NCBI GenBank assembly: GCA_905178155.1
Contig: CAJINV010000009.1
Coordinates: 1,103,415-1,167,414, forward strand
DNA length: 64,000 bases
DNA from: Amoebophrya sp. A120
Taxonomy: Eukaryota > Sar > Dinophyceae > Syndiniales > Amoebophryaceae
Direction of reading: 5' to 3'
Shown here: one piece after another, positions 24,001 to 36,900 of the stretch
Numbering within the stretch: the stretch's first letter is position 1
Layout: each line of letters begins with the position of its first letter
The notes under the pieces: model-generated
What the model saw: only the letters and a program-made list of their open reading frames with translations
Databases searched by the model: none
What the model was told of the DNA's origin: nothing
Program-made: the position numbers and the translations under genes

Positions 24001-24860
24001 TGCAACCGCGGTGGCCCTTGGTGCTCGACTTGGACAAAACCACGGCCGTGAGTCTTTGGCACTCCGGACCCATCCAAAACCGGCACCGAGACCATCCGTT
24101 GCAGCACAGCACCCGTGTGAGGCAGCTGCGCGCTCGGTCCTAGCACCGGCGTCGTCGCCACCGTCCCCGGGTTGCTGTGAATTTGCTGTTGACTCAGGCT
24201 CGCGGCCAAAGCCGCAGCTGCGTGCGGGTGCTGCTGGCCGTGCTGGTGCGCAAGCCCGCCTGCCGTTGTATGCAGCGGCTGGCTGCCGATGCTGCCTGAG
24301 GAGGCAGGACTGGTCGGTTGCTGGCTGGGAGAGAGACTTGCGCCCAGAACCGGAGTTCCGTTCTCCGATACCGGTACTGGTGTGTGTTGGGCCGACAGGA
24401 CGTGTTGCTGTAACATTGCGCGCATCTGGGGCGAAAGCGTTGCGGGCCAGGTGGAAGCTACCGAGATCGATCCAGCGCTCGGGGCAGTGGCAGCAGCGAC
24501 CGCAGTAAGGGGCTGCGTGTGCCCGCTCGACCTGGCTGACAGCGGTGCTCCTCCTGATTGCGCCGCGGCTAGTCCTCCTACACTTGTTGCGGTGCTGCTC
24601 GGCGTGATGGAAAGATGCAGCGAGCTTGTCGCCGCGGACCTACTCATCACCTGCTGCCCCGACGTGGTTGCCATCTGGGTCGTCCCATGGTGCTGCTGGT
24701 GTGCCGTCGCTTGCTGCTGCAGTGGCCGCAACGTCGTGCTCGATTTCTGCAGCTGCAGGCCGGGGACGACTTGCACCAAACCCTCCTGCAGCAAGGTCGC
24801 TGCCACGATCTGGAGTACCAACACCATGTTCGGTCTACCGAAGGTGATGATACTCACCAT
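18088..24860 (-). CDS. Very large (2084-residue) Gln/Ser/Pro-rich protein, unknown
   Basis: Four exons join in phase through GT-AG introns: 24860-21901, 21754-21196, 21081-19835 and 19576-18088 (stop). The intron at 21082-21195 is 114 bases, stop-free and divisible by three, so it could also be read as coding; its AT-rich composition argues for an intron. The first ~1000 residues are low complexity (Gln, Ser, Ala, Pro, with many SP/TP sites). The middle has basic SKRKAKRHASRAAR, which may be a nuclear localisation signal, and a Cys/His stretch NFCACAGNHADLGCPEH. An ordered portion follows (FADSGFFSHQYRNGVQTSQS; PGVQWTDIVGQIREKWTEVI). Then comes a charged coiled-coil-like block (AREAEKVEFAWERNKRDRED), and the end is Gln-rich and basic. 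This layout suggests a nuclear or RNA-associated regulator, but no named domain was recognised. An ATG about 33 bases downstream of 24860 is an alternative start. Confidence 0.7.
18521..18541 (-). repeat. CAG trinucleotide run (seven Gln)
   Basis: Seven consecutive CAG codons on the coding strand, inside the Gln/Ala-rich C-terminal part of the 2084-residue protein. All seven are CAG rather than a CAA/CAG mixture, so length variation by replication slippage is likely between strains. Confidence 0.9.
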
Positions 24861-27800
24861 CGTAGTTCTTCTTTCTCATCAAAAAGCAACGACCGGCGCC
24901 AGCCCCCTGGCATCCAAATCCTCGGTGCACGCGTGCGCCACTTTGGCCAAGCGCGCTGCGAAAATATATCTTCCTCAGTAGCCTGGTCTCGCGACCCGCA
25001 GATTATAAAATGAAGCTCCTGGTGTGTTAGGTGTCCTCGCACGTGCGTCTTCTACCGCAGCGCTGTAGGCCTTGTCACCTCCGCTTTTCCCTCGATGTCG
25101 TCTGCAATTTCGACACCCTCGCGAGAGAAGAAAGAGCATCGATTACGGTCGTGCCTTTATCCGTGTAGAATAACCACATTTGTGAAAAATAGGTGAATAT
25201 TTTTCAAAATCTGATGGTTAGGTAAGGTAAGTCGCAACACACGGGCGTACAACGAGATTATGTAGCTTTAACTCCCCAGCCCATTGGGCTACAAGTAAAA
25301 AACTATAGACTATTCTTGAATGTGCGTTACCTTTACTGGCAACAGAGGCAATCAAACCTTTCTCTCCCTGGAGACCAAGGAGGGCCGCTTCACTATTCCT
25401 TATCTTTTACCTCTTGTTGCCAAAACAAATTTCACACAGAAAGGCTATCTAATGTAAAAGTATTCTACGTAAAAGATTAAATATCCACAAACACAATCCT
25501 AAACTACAGCAACTCTTTTTACATTTCGTACAAACAAAAGTTTCATTTTCCAAAAAAGTAGTTTGCCAAACGGACTGCAGAAAAGCGTCCGGCAACAGGG
25601 ATAGACAAAAAGTAACGACGGACCAAAAACAAAAGTTGTACTATTAAAGAACTACTAGAACTGTATTACCTGCGCTCCAACTTTACCAAATACGGAATAC
25701 CTGAAAAACGTACTTATCTATACTACAGCCGGGGTGCCCACTGCGCACCACGCAAATTTGCTACCTTCCTCCTGGAACGCGGTCCTCTCACGGCGAGCTA
25801 CCATTGCTTGCTACATCTGCGAGCTAATTAATTTTGGTGGTGAGTGTATTCAAAACAAAAAAATCGAAGCAGATTGTTCCGCACTGGCGAAGTATCACCA
25901 GCCACAAAAAATTGTGATTGAAATAATCCGTCGTGGAAACAGTTTGCTTAGACGTTTGGAGTGCTGACAGGGAAACCGCGATCGCAATCGGAAAAGGTGT
26001 TCTGTCAAACCGAAGTTGGTACTACGAGTAACTTATGTTGTGTCTATTGGTATTTTTACGTAAATGTGACGTGGCACGAAGTCGAGAAAAGGGAGTGGCT
26101 CTTGAAGAATAGAATCTTCACCAATACTAGCTTTCCCACACGCAGACTCAGCGAAAAAGGGAAACTCGAGAAAGAAAACGAAGACATACGCACTAGGATA
26201 AATGTAACAATCGCGGTTGTACTTTTTCAATACGATAGTTCTTTCTAGTCACGGCGTTGCTGTAGCTTTCTACGAAATGTCTTTATTCTGATAGTGGCAC
26301 ACCAGCACCCTTCCTGCACTTCAGTATGTATGTATAGCCAAAGTACAGAACAGATGCGGAAGTCACTCACACTTGCCTTGCTTCCCGTTCATATCTCAAG
26401 GTAAGAGGTTGTTAGCATATGCTGGGCCGTGTCGAAACAAACTGAAACGCAGAAAAGACTTGCCTTTCCTATCCTGCAAGCAGTTCCGCTGTCGCAGTGC
26501 TCCACGTCACGCCGCCCCAGCAGGATACGATAAATCTATCTCCTACTGCATCAGTGGCAATAAAAGGATGTTCGTAATTGGCTACAACAATCAGCTGCGT
26601 CGACGTCAACCAAAGTTAACGACATAAATAGCTCAAAAGTTTGTTGAAAGGAGGGGGGAAGAGGGGGATAGTGAAGCTCAACTAGTGATGGGGTAGTCAT
26701 TAAACTTACTTTAACTAGGTGCTGTCAACAGACGAAACCCGAAATAAACGTGCGTCACAAGGTGGAATTCCGCTTCATTAAGGGTTCGCTTCCTTGTTCT
26801 TTCTTAACCCATAACTTTCTAGTGTGACCCTATTGAAAATCTGGACGTGGACCCCTAGAATTACTATGTCATCTACCACTACCTCTGTCTCTATTTACAA
26901 GAACAACTCTACTGGTATTAATTAAAAACTGTTTCAGTTTTTTCGGTCGCCTGTTCATTTAGGTTCGCTGCTGGGTTGTTCGTTGGTTCATTGTCATTCG
27001 TAATGTCGAATGGAGCGATAAAGTAGTGGCTTGTGGGAGTTTGGATTGCCTATCGAGCTTCGCGCTTGTCTTTATCCTTGTTCACGACTGTTGTTCGGGC
27101 TCGGACCGCAAGAGGAAAGATGACGTTCGACGATTGATGTAGGGACCGCTGCTTTTCGAAGATCGTCCTTTGTACTCTACTACAGAGCGTAGGACATTCA
27201 GTCTGCTATACCTAGTTCCAAGAAAGCTCTAGGCTGTCGTGATTCTGTTTCAGTCTGCGAGTTGTGCGAGGAAAGTTCATAAAGGTCTGACAATACATAA
27301 TGTAAGTTTCGTTACCTCTTTCTCCATCTAGTTTTTATTCGTTCCACAACACACCACCAGCACGCACTCAAGCATTTCCAAGTGCGTACTCTGTTGATGT
27401 TGACGAGCTCACACTTCCTATCGTTTCATTGTGAATGATGGTAGATTCCACAAGATCAGCCATGAACTGGCGCCGCTATCAACAAGAAGGCGCCTTAGTA
27501 ACCGTTGTACTAGTAGATCTCTTGTAGTAAAACTTACCAGCCGACTATAACGCTTAAGAATCGCAAGAACTTCACTGCAAAAAACTGCTTGTTAGTTCAG
27601 TTTTCTTCGCATTTTGGAATCATTGACTTTTACGTAAGTAAGTATTTCTTCGCCACACAAAAACAGATTGCTGCAGCTACATGGATTGACGAACATCGCA
27701 AAAATAACCAAACAGGATCTCAAACACAAGATCTGAGTTGATCTCCGTATCCCTGCTGCGTAGTCGTACGTGCTTGCTGTGCTGAAATTACCTGCATTAC

Positions 27801-28332
27801 TTGGCTAGACGCAGATCTCAAATCAATGACCTATTACGTACGTTCCAATCCTCTCGTGTATGTTGCGAAACCATGATCCGAGACAGAGCAACAAAAGGAA
27901 CGCCTCTGTCAAACTGAAAAATCGGAAAAGAAAGAACACGAATCTGAGTGTAGTTGCTTGACTGATCCTCCACACAAGAAGAACTCCATGACGCGTGTAT
28001 CTTTTTCCGGCTGCTACTTTAGGGAACACTTCCAGAAACTATGGACATGAAGGGCAGCGCCCAGGGACATGACAGCAAAGCTTGTACTTCCTCACGAGCG
28101 GTGGAATTGTTTCATTTTCTACTCCTGCGCAATAATCCACTTCATGTTCATGCTCAGATCGACGATGGATTCCCGGGCGCCCGTGCCTCTCCCAGTAGCG
28201 GAGGCGAAGTTGTGGTGCTGGGATCGCAGTAAATGATAGCGATCACCTATCACAGACCACACAGCAGGTGAAGACGGAAATTCAATTTATTGCATACTTC
28301 CATCTACCACAACGATTCCCTCCCTGCAAATA
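24861..28332. other. Longest gene-poor gap (about 3.5 kb)
   Basis: AT-rich throughout, with only short ORFs (25734-25967, 25961-26248 and 26373-26627 on plus; 27823-28029 on minus). None shows splice partners, conserved blocks or exon-like GC. No tRNA, rRNA or snRNA could be recognised by eye. It lies between the start of the 2084-residue gene and the stop of the KATNIP-like gene, so it is not a strand-switch region. Confidence 0.5.
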
Positions 28333-31300
28333 TCAATCTTCAAACTCGCCCTCAGTTCCCGAACTTGCGGGGACTTCGATTTTCCAAAGCTTGTCACCTA
28401 GCAGAGACTCGTCCTCGTCGAAGAAGTTCCCAATATCCGAGTCATCGTCCGCATAGTTTTCAGTACTACTTCTTCTCCGCCGCCGTACTACATTCCCGTC
28501 GTCGTCCAGGATCTCCTCTTCTTCACTGCTGCCCTGAAGCAAGAACTCCGGGTCGCCAATCTCGGGCGCCAGGCGCGGAAGCCAGTCGCGTTCCTCGATC
28601 TTCTCTAGGACCTCGGACTGCTCTTCCCCGCAGAATAGCAAGTGCTCACACACCTGGTCGGGCCGGTTCAGATCCCCGGAGGCCTTGCGAATCTCGCCCA
28701 CGAAAATCGGCGTCTTAGGTTATCCATGGGAAAATACAGTGGGTCATCCCGAACACGAAAAACAAAAAACCGAAGATATGAAATATGTATTCATAACCAA
28801 CGGATGCAAAGACATGAAACAACATCTGCAACATCAGGACGTCTTTCTATCTTCTGCCTCCCGCGAGAGTAAGTTGCTGCAAGACTCTGATTTAGGTTTG
28901 TCGTGCCGGACTACAACCTTTTGCTTTCGAGGATACATCTAGAAATATCTCCATGATGCGACATCCGCGGTTGGCGTGTAGTCGCGACCTGCGTGTTGCG
29001 GTGGAGGTGGCATCATCTTCAAACGAAAACTCTAAAATCAAATCTCCGGCAACAGTTGAAGGCATACTTGAAATCAGATCACTCACTTCAATCAAAACAC
29101 CAGAGGTCATGCCAAAAAACATCACGAAGAGATGAAGGAGAAGCAGTTTTGTATGTACTTGTTGTAATTCCAGATGCGGATCATGCTGACGCATTTCTCC
29201 TCCAGAAGGTCCACCATCACGGTGTGGGGCTTGCCGCAGCGAAAGGGCGCCAGCCAGACGTGAAAGTCGTCCCGCGTCAAATTCACCTGGTCGAAGAGTT
29301 TGTCGGGCGTCCGGGGGTCCAGCACTTGTCCACTGTTCGGCCCGTGCAACACGTTCACACTGTCGGGCTCCGCACTTACCTGATTTTCCACGTCCGGGAG
29401 GACCACGAGCTCGCCCTTATCATCAAAGATCTCGATTCCAGCCAGCCCCACAAAGTCCGGATCGCCCCAGGTGGATGCGCAGTTGAAGACCAAGAGTTTT
29501 CCCCGAGGCAACGTCGGCATCACAAGGGGGATCGCGGGTCGAGGATTCATAGCCGTTGTTGTATTTTGCGCAGTACTAGTGACCCCCGGGCTGCTTTCTA
29601 CTACTTCTGCCTCCGAGTTCGGCGCGGTATCTGTGTAGTACTCCGGCGGCAGCAGGGAAGCACCGACACAGTTGTGGTCGATGGCCGAACCGTCGTAGTA
29701 GCTCCCTGCCACAGCGGAGTCATTGGCCAAGTAGTAGTCCGCCATGGCGTTCGGCGGGGAGGGGAGAATGCCCGGCTCTCCGCACTTCTCGGCCTCAACA
29801 CGCAAATGCTTGAAGTCCTCGTCCTCGCTGCTGCTAGACGCGCTGCTCTTCGGTACGCCTGCCCGCTGCAGCGCAGCAGCTGGCAATGCGCCACCTGCTC
29901 CTTGCTGGAGCTGCTCGCGTCGAGAGGGCCGAGCGTCGGGTACGACAAGCGGGGGGTTGCCTTCGCTGAAATTAGTGCCTGTGTTTGAGGCGTTTGCGGC
30001 AAACGAGGGATCGTAGAGCAAAGCTTCGTGATCGTCCACCGTGGGCATGGAATTACCAGTTCCTTCTTCATTCTCCGCTTCGTTCTCAATTTCGTCGAAC
30101 CCAAAGTCGTATGCTGCTCTTTTGTTTCCGTCCCCACCACCCGCTCCCCGCAACGGCTCGAAAAACTTCCGACTTGCGGACTTCTCCAAAGCGTCAAAGC
30201 TCGCAAGCATGGACTGCTGGTGGCGATTTTGGGTCTTCTTATTCGAAGCTACCGGCGAGGAAGTTGTGCTGCGAGAAGGGGCAGCCGCAGAGATGGAGAG
30301 GGTGTTGGCATTCGATCGATGCTTCTTCTGCTGTTCCTTGTCAAGAAGTTTGTCTTCCTGTTGCCGTGCGGAGGTTGCGGGAGTGGCCCGTGATACGCCC
30401 TCGATCAGCATCGGCACGGGCTGCTCGGTCTCGTAGACAGTCGCGTCACTCGAATTCGGGTCACTAGAGACGAGGTGGTCGCTTTTTTTATTAACTTCAG
30501 GTTGAATGTGCTGGTGCACTGCCAGACTGTACACCTGCTCTCCACTCGCAGCGGGTATGCCGCGGACGCGCGCGTGCAAGACATCACCCTCGGCAGTGAG
30601 CAGATTCCCGCCGGTTGCCCCGCTGAATTGCTCAGTGACGATCGTGGCAGAGACGTCCGCGTCGCACAGCGCTAGAATCGCAGAACTGCTATTTTCCAGC
30701 GCGATGCAATACGAGTCGTCGGAAGTAGAAGTGTGGCCATTTGATGTCGTGGCTTCAGGAAGGTCTGCTTCGAATCGGAGAACGAAGCTCCCAGTTGCTG
30801 CAGCGGTCTTTCCACTCCAAGATGACAGTAGCGTTGTGCTAGCCGTCTTCGAAGTTGTTCTCCTCCTGAACAGCCTATGCAGTGTCTTTCCACCTTCCGT
30901 CAATCCGGTCGCCTGGATGGTTTGCGGCCGGACACGACACACCTTCCTCTTCTCGTCGCTGCTAGTACAACGACCCCCACTGCTGGTGCGATAAACTTTC
31001 ACCCCTTTCAGCTCGCATGCGTAGCCGGATTGGCTGTGGTTGCACAAGACTGCAAGTTTGACCTGCAGTCTTCGCTTCGAACCCACACTGTCGGGCTCGT
31101 CCTCTTCATCGTCAGAATTTTTCGTTTTCAGCTTCTCGCCCTCCTCCGCCATGTCGTTTTTCTCCTCGTCATTCGCCCCGACCCCGCCACCGTGCGTCCG
31201 GCCTCCGGGATTCGCACCGTCCTCCGGGCCAATCGTGCCCGATCCGGAACTTCCGTTCTGCTCCCTTCCGTAGCTCCCGTCATCCGCTGCTATCGGCACT

Positions 31301-33459
31301 ACGGCATCCGGCTCCGCGTTCTTGCTACCCCCAACACGGCTCAGACACGATCCGTACTCGGTCGATCCCGGAGGTTCTGCACTGTTTTCGTCGTCCCCGT
31401 TTTGTTCATGCGGAACAACTTGGTCGTCTTTCGGCTTCATCTCATCATCTCCAGCACGATTCCAAGTCCACTTCTGCTCGACGACTTCTTGATTGTTTTC
31501 CTGCATAATCCGCGGCAGGTCCCACCAGTGGTCGAGAAGCTGCTCCAGCGCACGTTGCTTTTCCTCATCCAATTCTTGAATGCGCTGAATCAGACTGTCC
31601 GTCTGTTGACTGCTGGTCGACCAAGTGCGCATCCGCGGGGTTTCCTGACAGTCGTGTTCTCCCGCGGAGAGTCCTGGAGCATGTTGTTTCTCGTCGTTTA
31701 CGTCGTTGGGATGACCTCCTGTGAGTTGACAATCACCACTGGGAACCGGGACGACGGGAACCGGGAAATAATGATCTCCTGCATTTGTACGAACTGCGAC
31801 AGTCGATCCGGAACTTGTGTTCGCGTCGCAGCTCGTCGAGACGATCTCCGTGTACTCCACGTGCACTTGGCTCATTCGGCTCCGTGGGCGCGAGCTCACT
31901 GCGGAAGGTGGCCGGAACCTCTCGGCCGTCCGGTCGTCGATCGGTAAGCGCGGTTCGGTCGTTTGCAGACACTTCTGGCCTGCACGACTCGTAGATGACA
32001 CGACCGGCACAGCAACCTTGTTCATCTCTGGGGGCTCAACTTGCACATCCACACTTGTTCTCCTACTGGCGACCGCGGACGGGGGCCGCAGGGCTTCTGC
32101 AGCTGAGGCACTGACGGGCAGTCGCGATTGCGTCACTTCGCCGTGGACCGAGCGCTTGCGCTCTTGCGCCATGGCAGCCTGGTTTTCCGCGGCCATGGCC
32201 GCAGCAATCGCAGAGAAATTTGTGTCTTTTGGTTCTACGTCCTTGGTTTGTTCCGCTTGGTCGTTTGCGTGCTGTCCAGCACCAACGGCGCTAGATTCTT
32301 GAATGATGCCTCCCTTTCGCGCACTGCATCCAGCTCCCGTGGAAGGAAGGAACTCAAAGGAGTTCCCCATCAGCACCTGTTCGTCGTCCGTCTCGTCCGC
32401 ACCGGCCCGGCCGCCGTAATACGGCTTCCGCGTGCTGTCTCTTCTCAAGTCGTCCAGGCCGAAGTCCTCCTCTTCTCGAGCGATGGCTCTCTTGTCCACG
32501 GTCGTCGGAGAGGGTACGGATCCGGCTGCCCCCTGGGGCTGGTGTCCCCCAATAGTCGGTAAGTTCGACCTCGACAAGCGCAGACTGGCACGCACCTTTT
32601 CCAGCGCTTCCGTCGGTGCGGTTTCCAGCATTGTTAACACGTTGACGACGTCATCCGATACCGCTTTTTCGTGCTGTGTTCGTCCCCCGGACGTTGGGGA
32701 CATTGACATCTTTGCTTCGTTTGGGGACGATTCTTGCCCAAGTTCTTCGTCGTAGTCCTCTTCGTCCGGCACAATAGGAAGGTGAAGAACGTGGTGAGCG
32801 CTATTGCTAGTACTTCTGTAGTGCCCGTCTTGTGTAGTTTCCGGATCAACCGAAACTTGTTCTCCAAACGGCGATAACTTGATCAGCCTGCCGTCCTCCG
32901 CGCGCAGCTCGACTGTTTCCTTTTTCCAGGACTTCGGCGCCGTAGCCGTTTTTGCTTGCTGCTGTGGGATTATACTATTTGCGTTCATCTGTGGTGTCGT
33001 TGACGCGACAAAATTTGGGACAAAGTGCCTGGCGGTGCTGGAGCTACTGGCTGCGGCACTCGCGCCGGTAATCACGGATTGCGGATGGTGCGGTGCTACG
33101 GATTGACTTGCGGGACCGAGAAGCGCACTCTGCCCCACAACGCCAAAGGCACGATTGGGCCTCGTGCGGTTATGCTGCATCTGGATTTGCTTGTTGCGAT
33201 GCAGCAACCTCTCCTCGTTGGCCCCGTTGATGTGCGTCTGGAATCCCTGTTCGCGCTTTCGCACGAGCTCTTCCTTCCGCTTCCGGCGCTCAAGGGAGAG
33301 CTGGATTTTCTGGCGCTCCGCGACGAGTTTCCCAAAGAGAAAGTCGTCGCCCGGTGAGACGGGTGGGCCATCGTGGCCTGTGCCCAACTCCGGGTGCATC
33401 GGAAGATGTACTGCGGCGGTGGAGTTACACGCGTCCGTTGTCATCGCAACGTCGCACAA
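28333..33459 (-). CDS. KATNIP-like ciliary protein (DUF4457)
   Basis: Three exons join in phase: 33459-29159, 28988-28937 and 28713-28333. They give 1577 residues, close to human KATNIP (about 1600). The C-terminal block is diagnostic of DUF4457: STWGDPDFVGLAGIEIFDD, then SVNVLHGPNSGQVLDPRTPD, DDFHVWLAPF, IRIWNYNKSRLHANRGCR, IMEIFLD and FVGEIRKASGD. The consensus carries TWGD..Y(V/I)GL.G(I/L)E, DPRT.DKL, H(M/V)WLAPF, L.(I/V)WNYNKSR....RG(V/C)R and F.GEI.KA.G. A weaker copy (VKLAVLCNHSQSGYACELKG) lies near mid-protein. The N-terminus is basic and coiled-coil-like (RKRKEELVRKREQ), then disordered. KATNIP binds microtubules and katanin at the ciliary base and is linked to Joubert syndrome. The first exon is very long and may hide short in-frame introns. 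Its presence fits RSPH9 and polycystin nearby. Confidence 0.85.
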
Positions 33460-33983
33460 ATGACAAAAATCAAATTAACGCAAGTAGCAGCTGCGGACTC
33501 ACTTGTCAACTGTTCAAAGCTTTCTTATTCTTTCGCGTGTCGTCGCTGGCATTCGTCTCTCGAGATTTTTTTCATACGCATTGACTTTCTTCTAACAAGC
33601 CCGTCCCCCCACCCCAAAAATATCCATCGTACCAGCGAAAAGCAAAAACAATTTAGCCTTTTTTCTCCCTCTTTAGTCAGAAGTTGGGCAACAATTAAGC
33701 TAGAAGGAAATCAAATCATAATCACTCGTGTTTTCACACTGAACACGACGAACACACAGCGCCAACTAAAGGACCAGAGGACCGGTCAGACCAGTAGCGC
33801 CTTCTGAAAATTTTCCTCCTCCCCACACGAGCACAGCCTGTCGGCGATGTCTACAGCCATCGATTCTTTCTTTCCTCCGTAGATTTCCCCTAGGAATACC
33901 ACTTTGCCCACTCAGTCATTCCCGTCGCGTTGCGTAAAGAAGACTTGACAGTAGAGCACAGTTGCCAGCAAAGATCTACTTTG
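33460..33983. other. Gap, no supported gene
   Basis: Between the LRR gene stop and the KATNIP-like start. It includes a C-rich run near 33600-33615 (plus strand) and otherwise mixed sequence. It presumably carries the upstream region of the KATNIP-like gene, and no defined motif was recognised. Confidence 0.4.
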
Positions 33984-36900
33984 TCAACTTGCTTCCTCGG
34001 AAATGGTTGACATGGACCGCTTTTTGAACGGAGAGCGACGGATCTTTTCGAGTTCTTCTGCCAGGGAAGGCTCCAACAAGTCTCCGTGCAGGTTCAGATT
34101 CAGTGCGAGCCTCTCCGGTCGGCGCAGCACAGCCTGTTGAAAGACGTGTTTGAAGAAGTCTGTAGGCAGCAAAATTCTGACCTATGGTCGTGCACTGATT
34201 TGTTCAAACGGACCTGCCAACACTTTTCCTTTGAACGTGGTTCAAATTTGTTCAAGCAAAATGCTCAAGCGTACCTCTTCCTCCCCGCCACGCAAAACTC
34301 CGCCCAGCTCCGTCTGCCACTTCTTGAATTATCAACTGTAAAAGTGTCTGGGTCTGGAAGAATGCAAGTTTGTCATGCTTGCCTGGCATGACTCGAGAAT
34401 CTGTGTTGCATAGGCACGAAAAAGCCCTCTTACCTGTCATGCAAAAAAGCAGTTTGCCATGCGAAATGCGTAAGACATGGCAGTCAAAAAATTTGTCATG
34501 CATAGCTGCGTATTGCAGTGCGTCTATCATTCATTTTTAGCATTACAAGTTTCCAGACCCAGACATTTTTGCATTTGATATGAATTCTTCGTCGGCAAGC
34601 TTGTCCATTTCGGATTCTTCCTGTTCCAAAATGGTGTCCAGAGTCAAAAACTCCTCCCTTTTTTGCGCTATCATGTGGAAAAGTTTCCTTGGGCATGGTC
34701 CGCATCAGAACAGCTCGCTCCGAAGTTATTCATCATCATCATCATGAGTTGCAGATAATTAAGTATGTACAGCAGATTTTGCCAACAAATTGGCTCTGTC
34801 TTCATTATCTGCAACGAGAAAGCGAAAAACAGCACGCTGCGTCACTTCACGACGATTCTAGTTTATGCAAGTATACGCCCCTTTGCAGATGGCCTCAAGC
34901 ACCGACCTCCGCTGAAGATGAAGAAACCTTTCCGTGTGATAAGCGCTTCTATTTCTTCCTGAACCTTTTCGCCGTGCAGCATCTCCTCCCGCTTTATGCA
35001 GTCTTCGTGCTTTTGAATGGCTCGGGTGAACTTTTCCAGCTGCGCTTTGCTCTCGTCCAGTAGCTTACTGGCGCCCTGCTGAAACTGCTCGACCAGCTGT
35101 AACTGCTCCTGCTCCCAGTTCAGCAGCTCAGGCTCCTTGAAGAACCGGCGCTTGTTCGTGCCCGTGTGGTGAGAAAGCTTCTCGACCGCAGTGGACTTGT
35201 CGTGCGCTTCGAGCAACTGCAGCTGCTTGTTGTTGGTTTGCAGGATCAAACTCTTCTTTTTCAGGGTATTCTCGAGATCATCCGCTGTTTTGATGTTCAC
35301 ATGTTGTCGTGTATTCACTGTCGTGGCAGCATTTTGATCCTCGGCGTTTGCCGTTCCCTCAGTATCCGCGTCAGGCTGGTTGTCCCAATCTGCTTGATCG
35401 GCCGCGGCGCCGTCAACCAAAACATCTTCCAGCTTCAGCAGAAATTCCGCGTCCAGCTCGTGGCTCATGCCTTGCCGTGCTTTGCTCGGACTCTTGTTCG
35501 CACCATTTCCAGTTGTTGCGTTCTTCCACGCGATCGGCACCGGCTCGTCGTTCAGAAACGCCAGACACTTAAATTTGCTGCCTTGCTTTATCACCTCGAG
35601 GAATTCAGGCTCCTCGGCGTCTTTCTCCTGTTCTTTTCTGATTTCCCCTGTCTCCTGTAGCTGCTCAGATGGATGATCATCTCCATCGACTGGTTCTGCT
35701 GGATCACTGGTTGCTGCGTTCTTCAACTCAGGCTCCGTGCCCGTGGTCTTCTGATCTGCATTTCTTGGGTCATCTTCGCCTTCCCGCTGCTGTTCTGCTC
35801 TTTCAGCTTCATCTTTCACCACATTCATATGCAATTCCGCCAGGGTTTCCCCGAAGTTCTCCGCGATCTGCGACACGACCTTCGCTGTCGGCCCGACCAG
35901 CGGGTTTCCCGCCAAGTCCAGCGCCTCTAGACCCGTGAACACTTGAGTATTACAGGTGCCAGAAAGCTCGTTCGCGGAAGATCTTGCAGTGTCAGCAAAA
36001 CGACCGTCGTCACTTTGTTCGGGAAAAAGCGCACGAATCCCGTTGTTGTTCAGAAACAGTTCGCGCAGCTCTGGCAACGTCGCCTGGTTGTGCGTCGCTC
36101 CTGCTTGTTCCGATGGCGGCGGCGGTTTCTTGGACGATTGAGGATCTGCTGACGAGGACGAGGACGTCGCACTCCCAGACGAGGGACTTGTGGAAAGCGA
36201 AGTGATTCTGTTCTGCACCAGACTCAACGTCATCAGGCGTGGCATGGTCGGGACCCGGACTGGCTCGTTGCTCAGGCTATTTGTGTTGACAGAACTTGTT
36301 TTATTCGCCCCTTTGCTGAAACTCTGCGCACCCAGCGATCCTTGGGTCAAGTCGACGGGTCTCCCGGTTCCACTTGTTCTGTTCATGATCTCCGCAGAAT
36401 TTGTACCAGTACTATTTCCTGTGAGTACCACTCCTAGCTCCCCCGGGGTTTTCTTGGTGAACAAGAAGCTCAGGTTGTCGATCTGGTTGAAGTCCAACTC
36501 CAGTTCCTTCAGCGCCGACAAGTTCCCTAGTGCCTTGTGCAGCGGCACAAAGGTCTTACTCAAGGCCAGTTCGCTGATGGAGGGCCGCTGCAGTGTAGTG
36601 GATTCTGATGCGCGCGACGAGAAGGACACCGCAGCGCTGGAACTGTGTGACGAAGACCGCCCACTGCGTGCGGTCGACAGCGGCGTAGGACACACTGACG
36701 AAGCTACGGACTCGCCCTGATCCTCTCCTCGAGATCCAGCACTCGAGAGCAGAATTGAGCCGATTCTGTTGTGGTTCAGACACAGCACTTCCAACTTCGG
36801 GAGCCACTGCAGACTGGTTGACAAGTTCGCGATACGATTGTGCGACAGGTGCAACTCTTTCAGGCTGGGCGGAAAGACGGACCTGGCTCTGTTCCCTCCC

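Noticed and set aside
24861-28332. Search for tRNA or snRNA genes in the largest gap
   Set aside because: No convincing B-box, cloverleaf or snRNA core could be recognised by eye; a covariance-model search would be needed to exclude them.
30877-31947. 356-codon plus-strand ORF
   Set aside because: Antisense to the long first exon of the KATNIP-like gene; no recognisable pattern.
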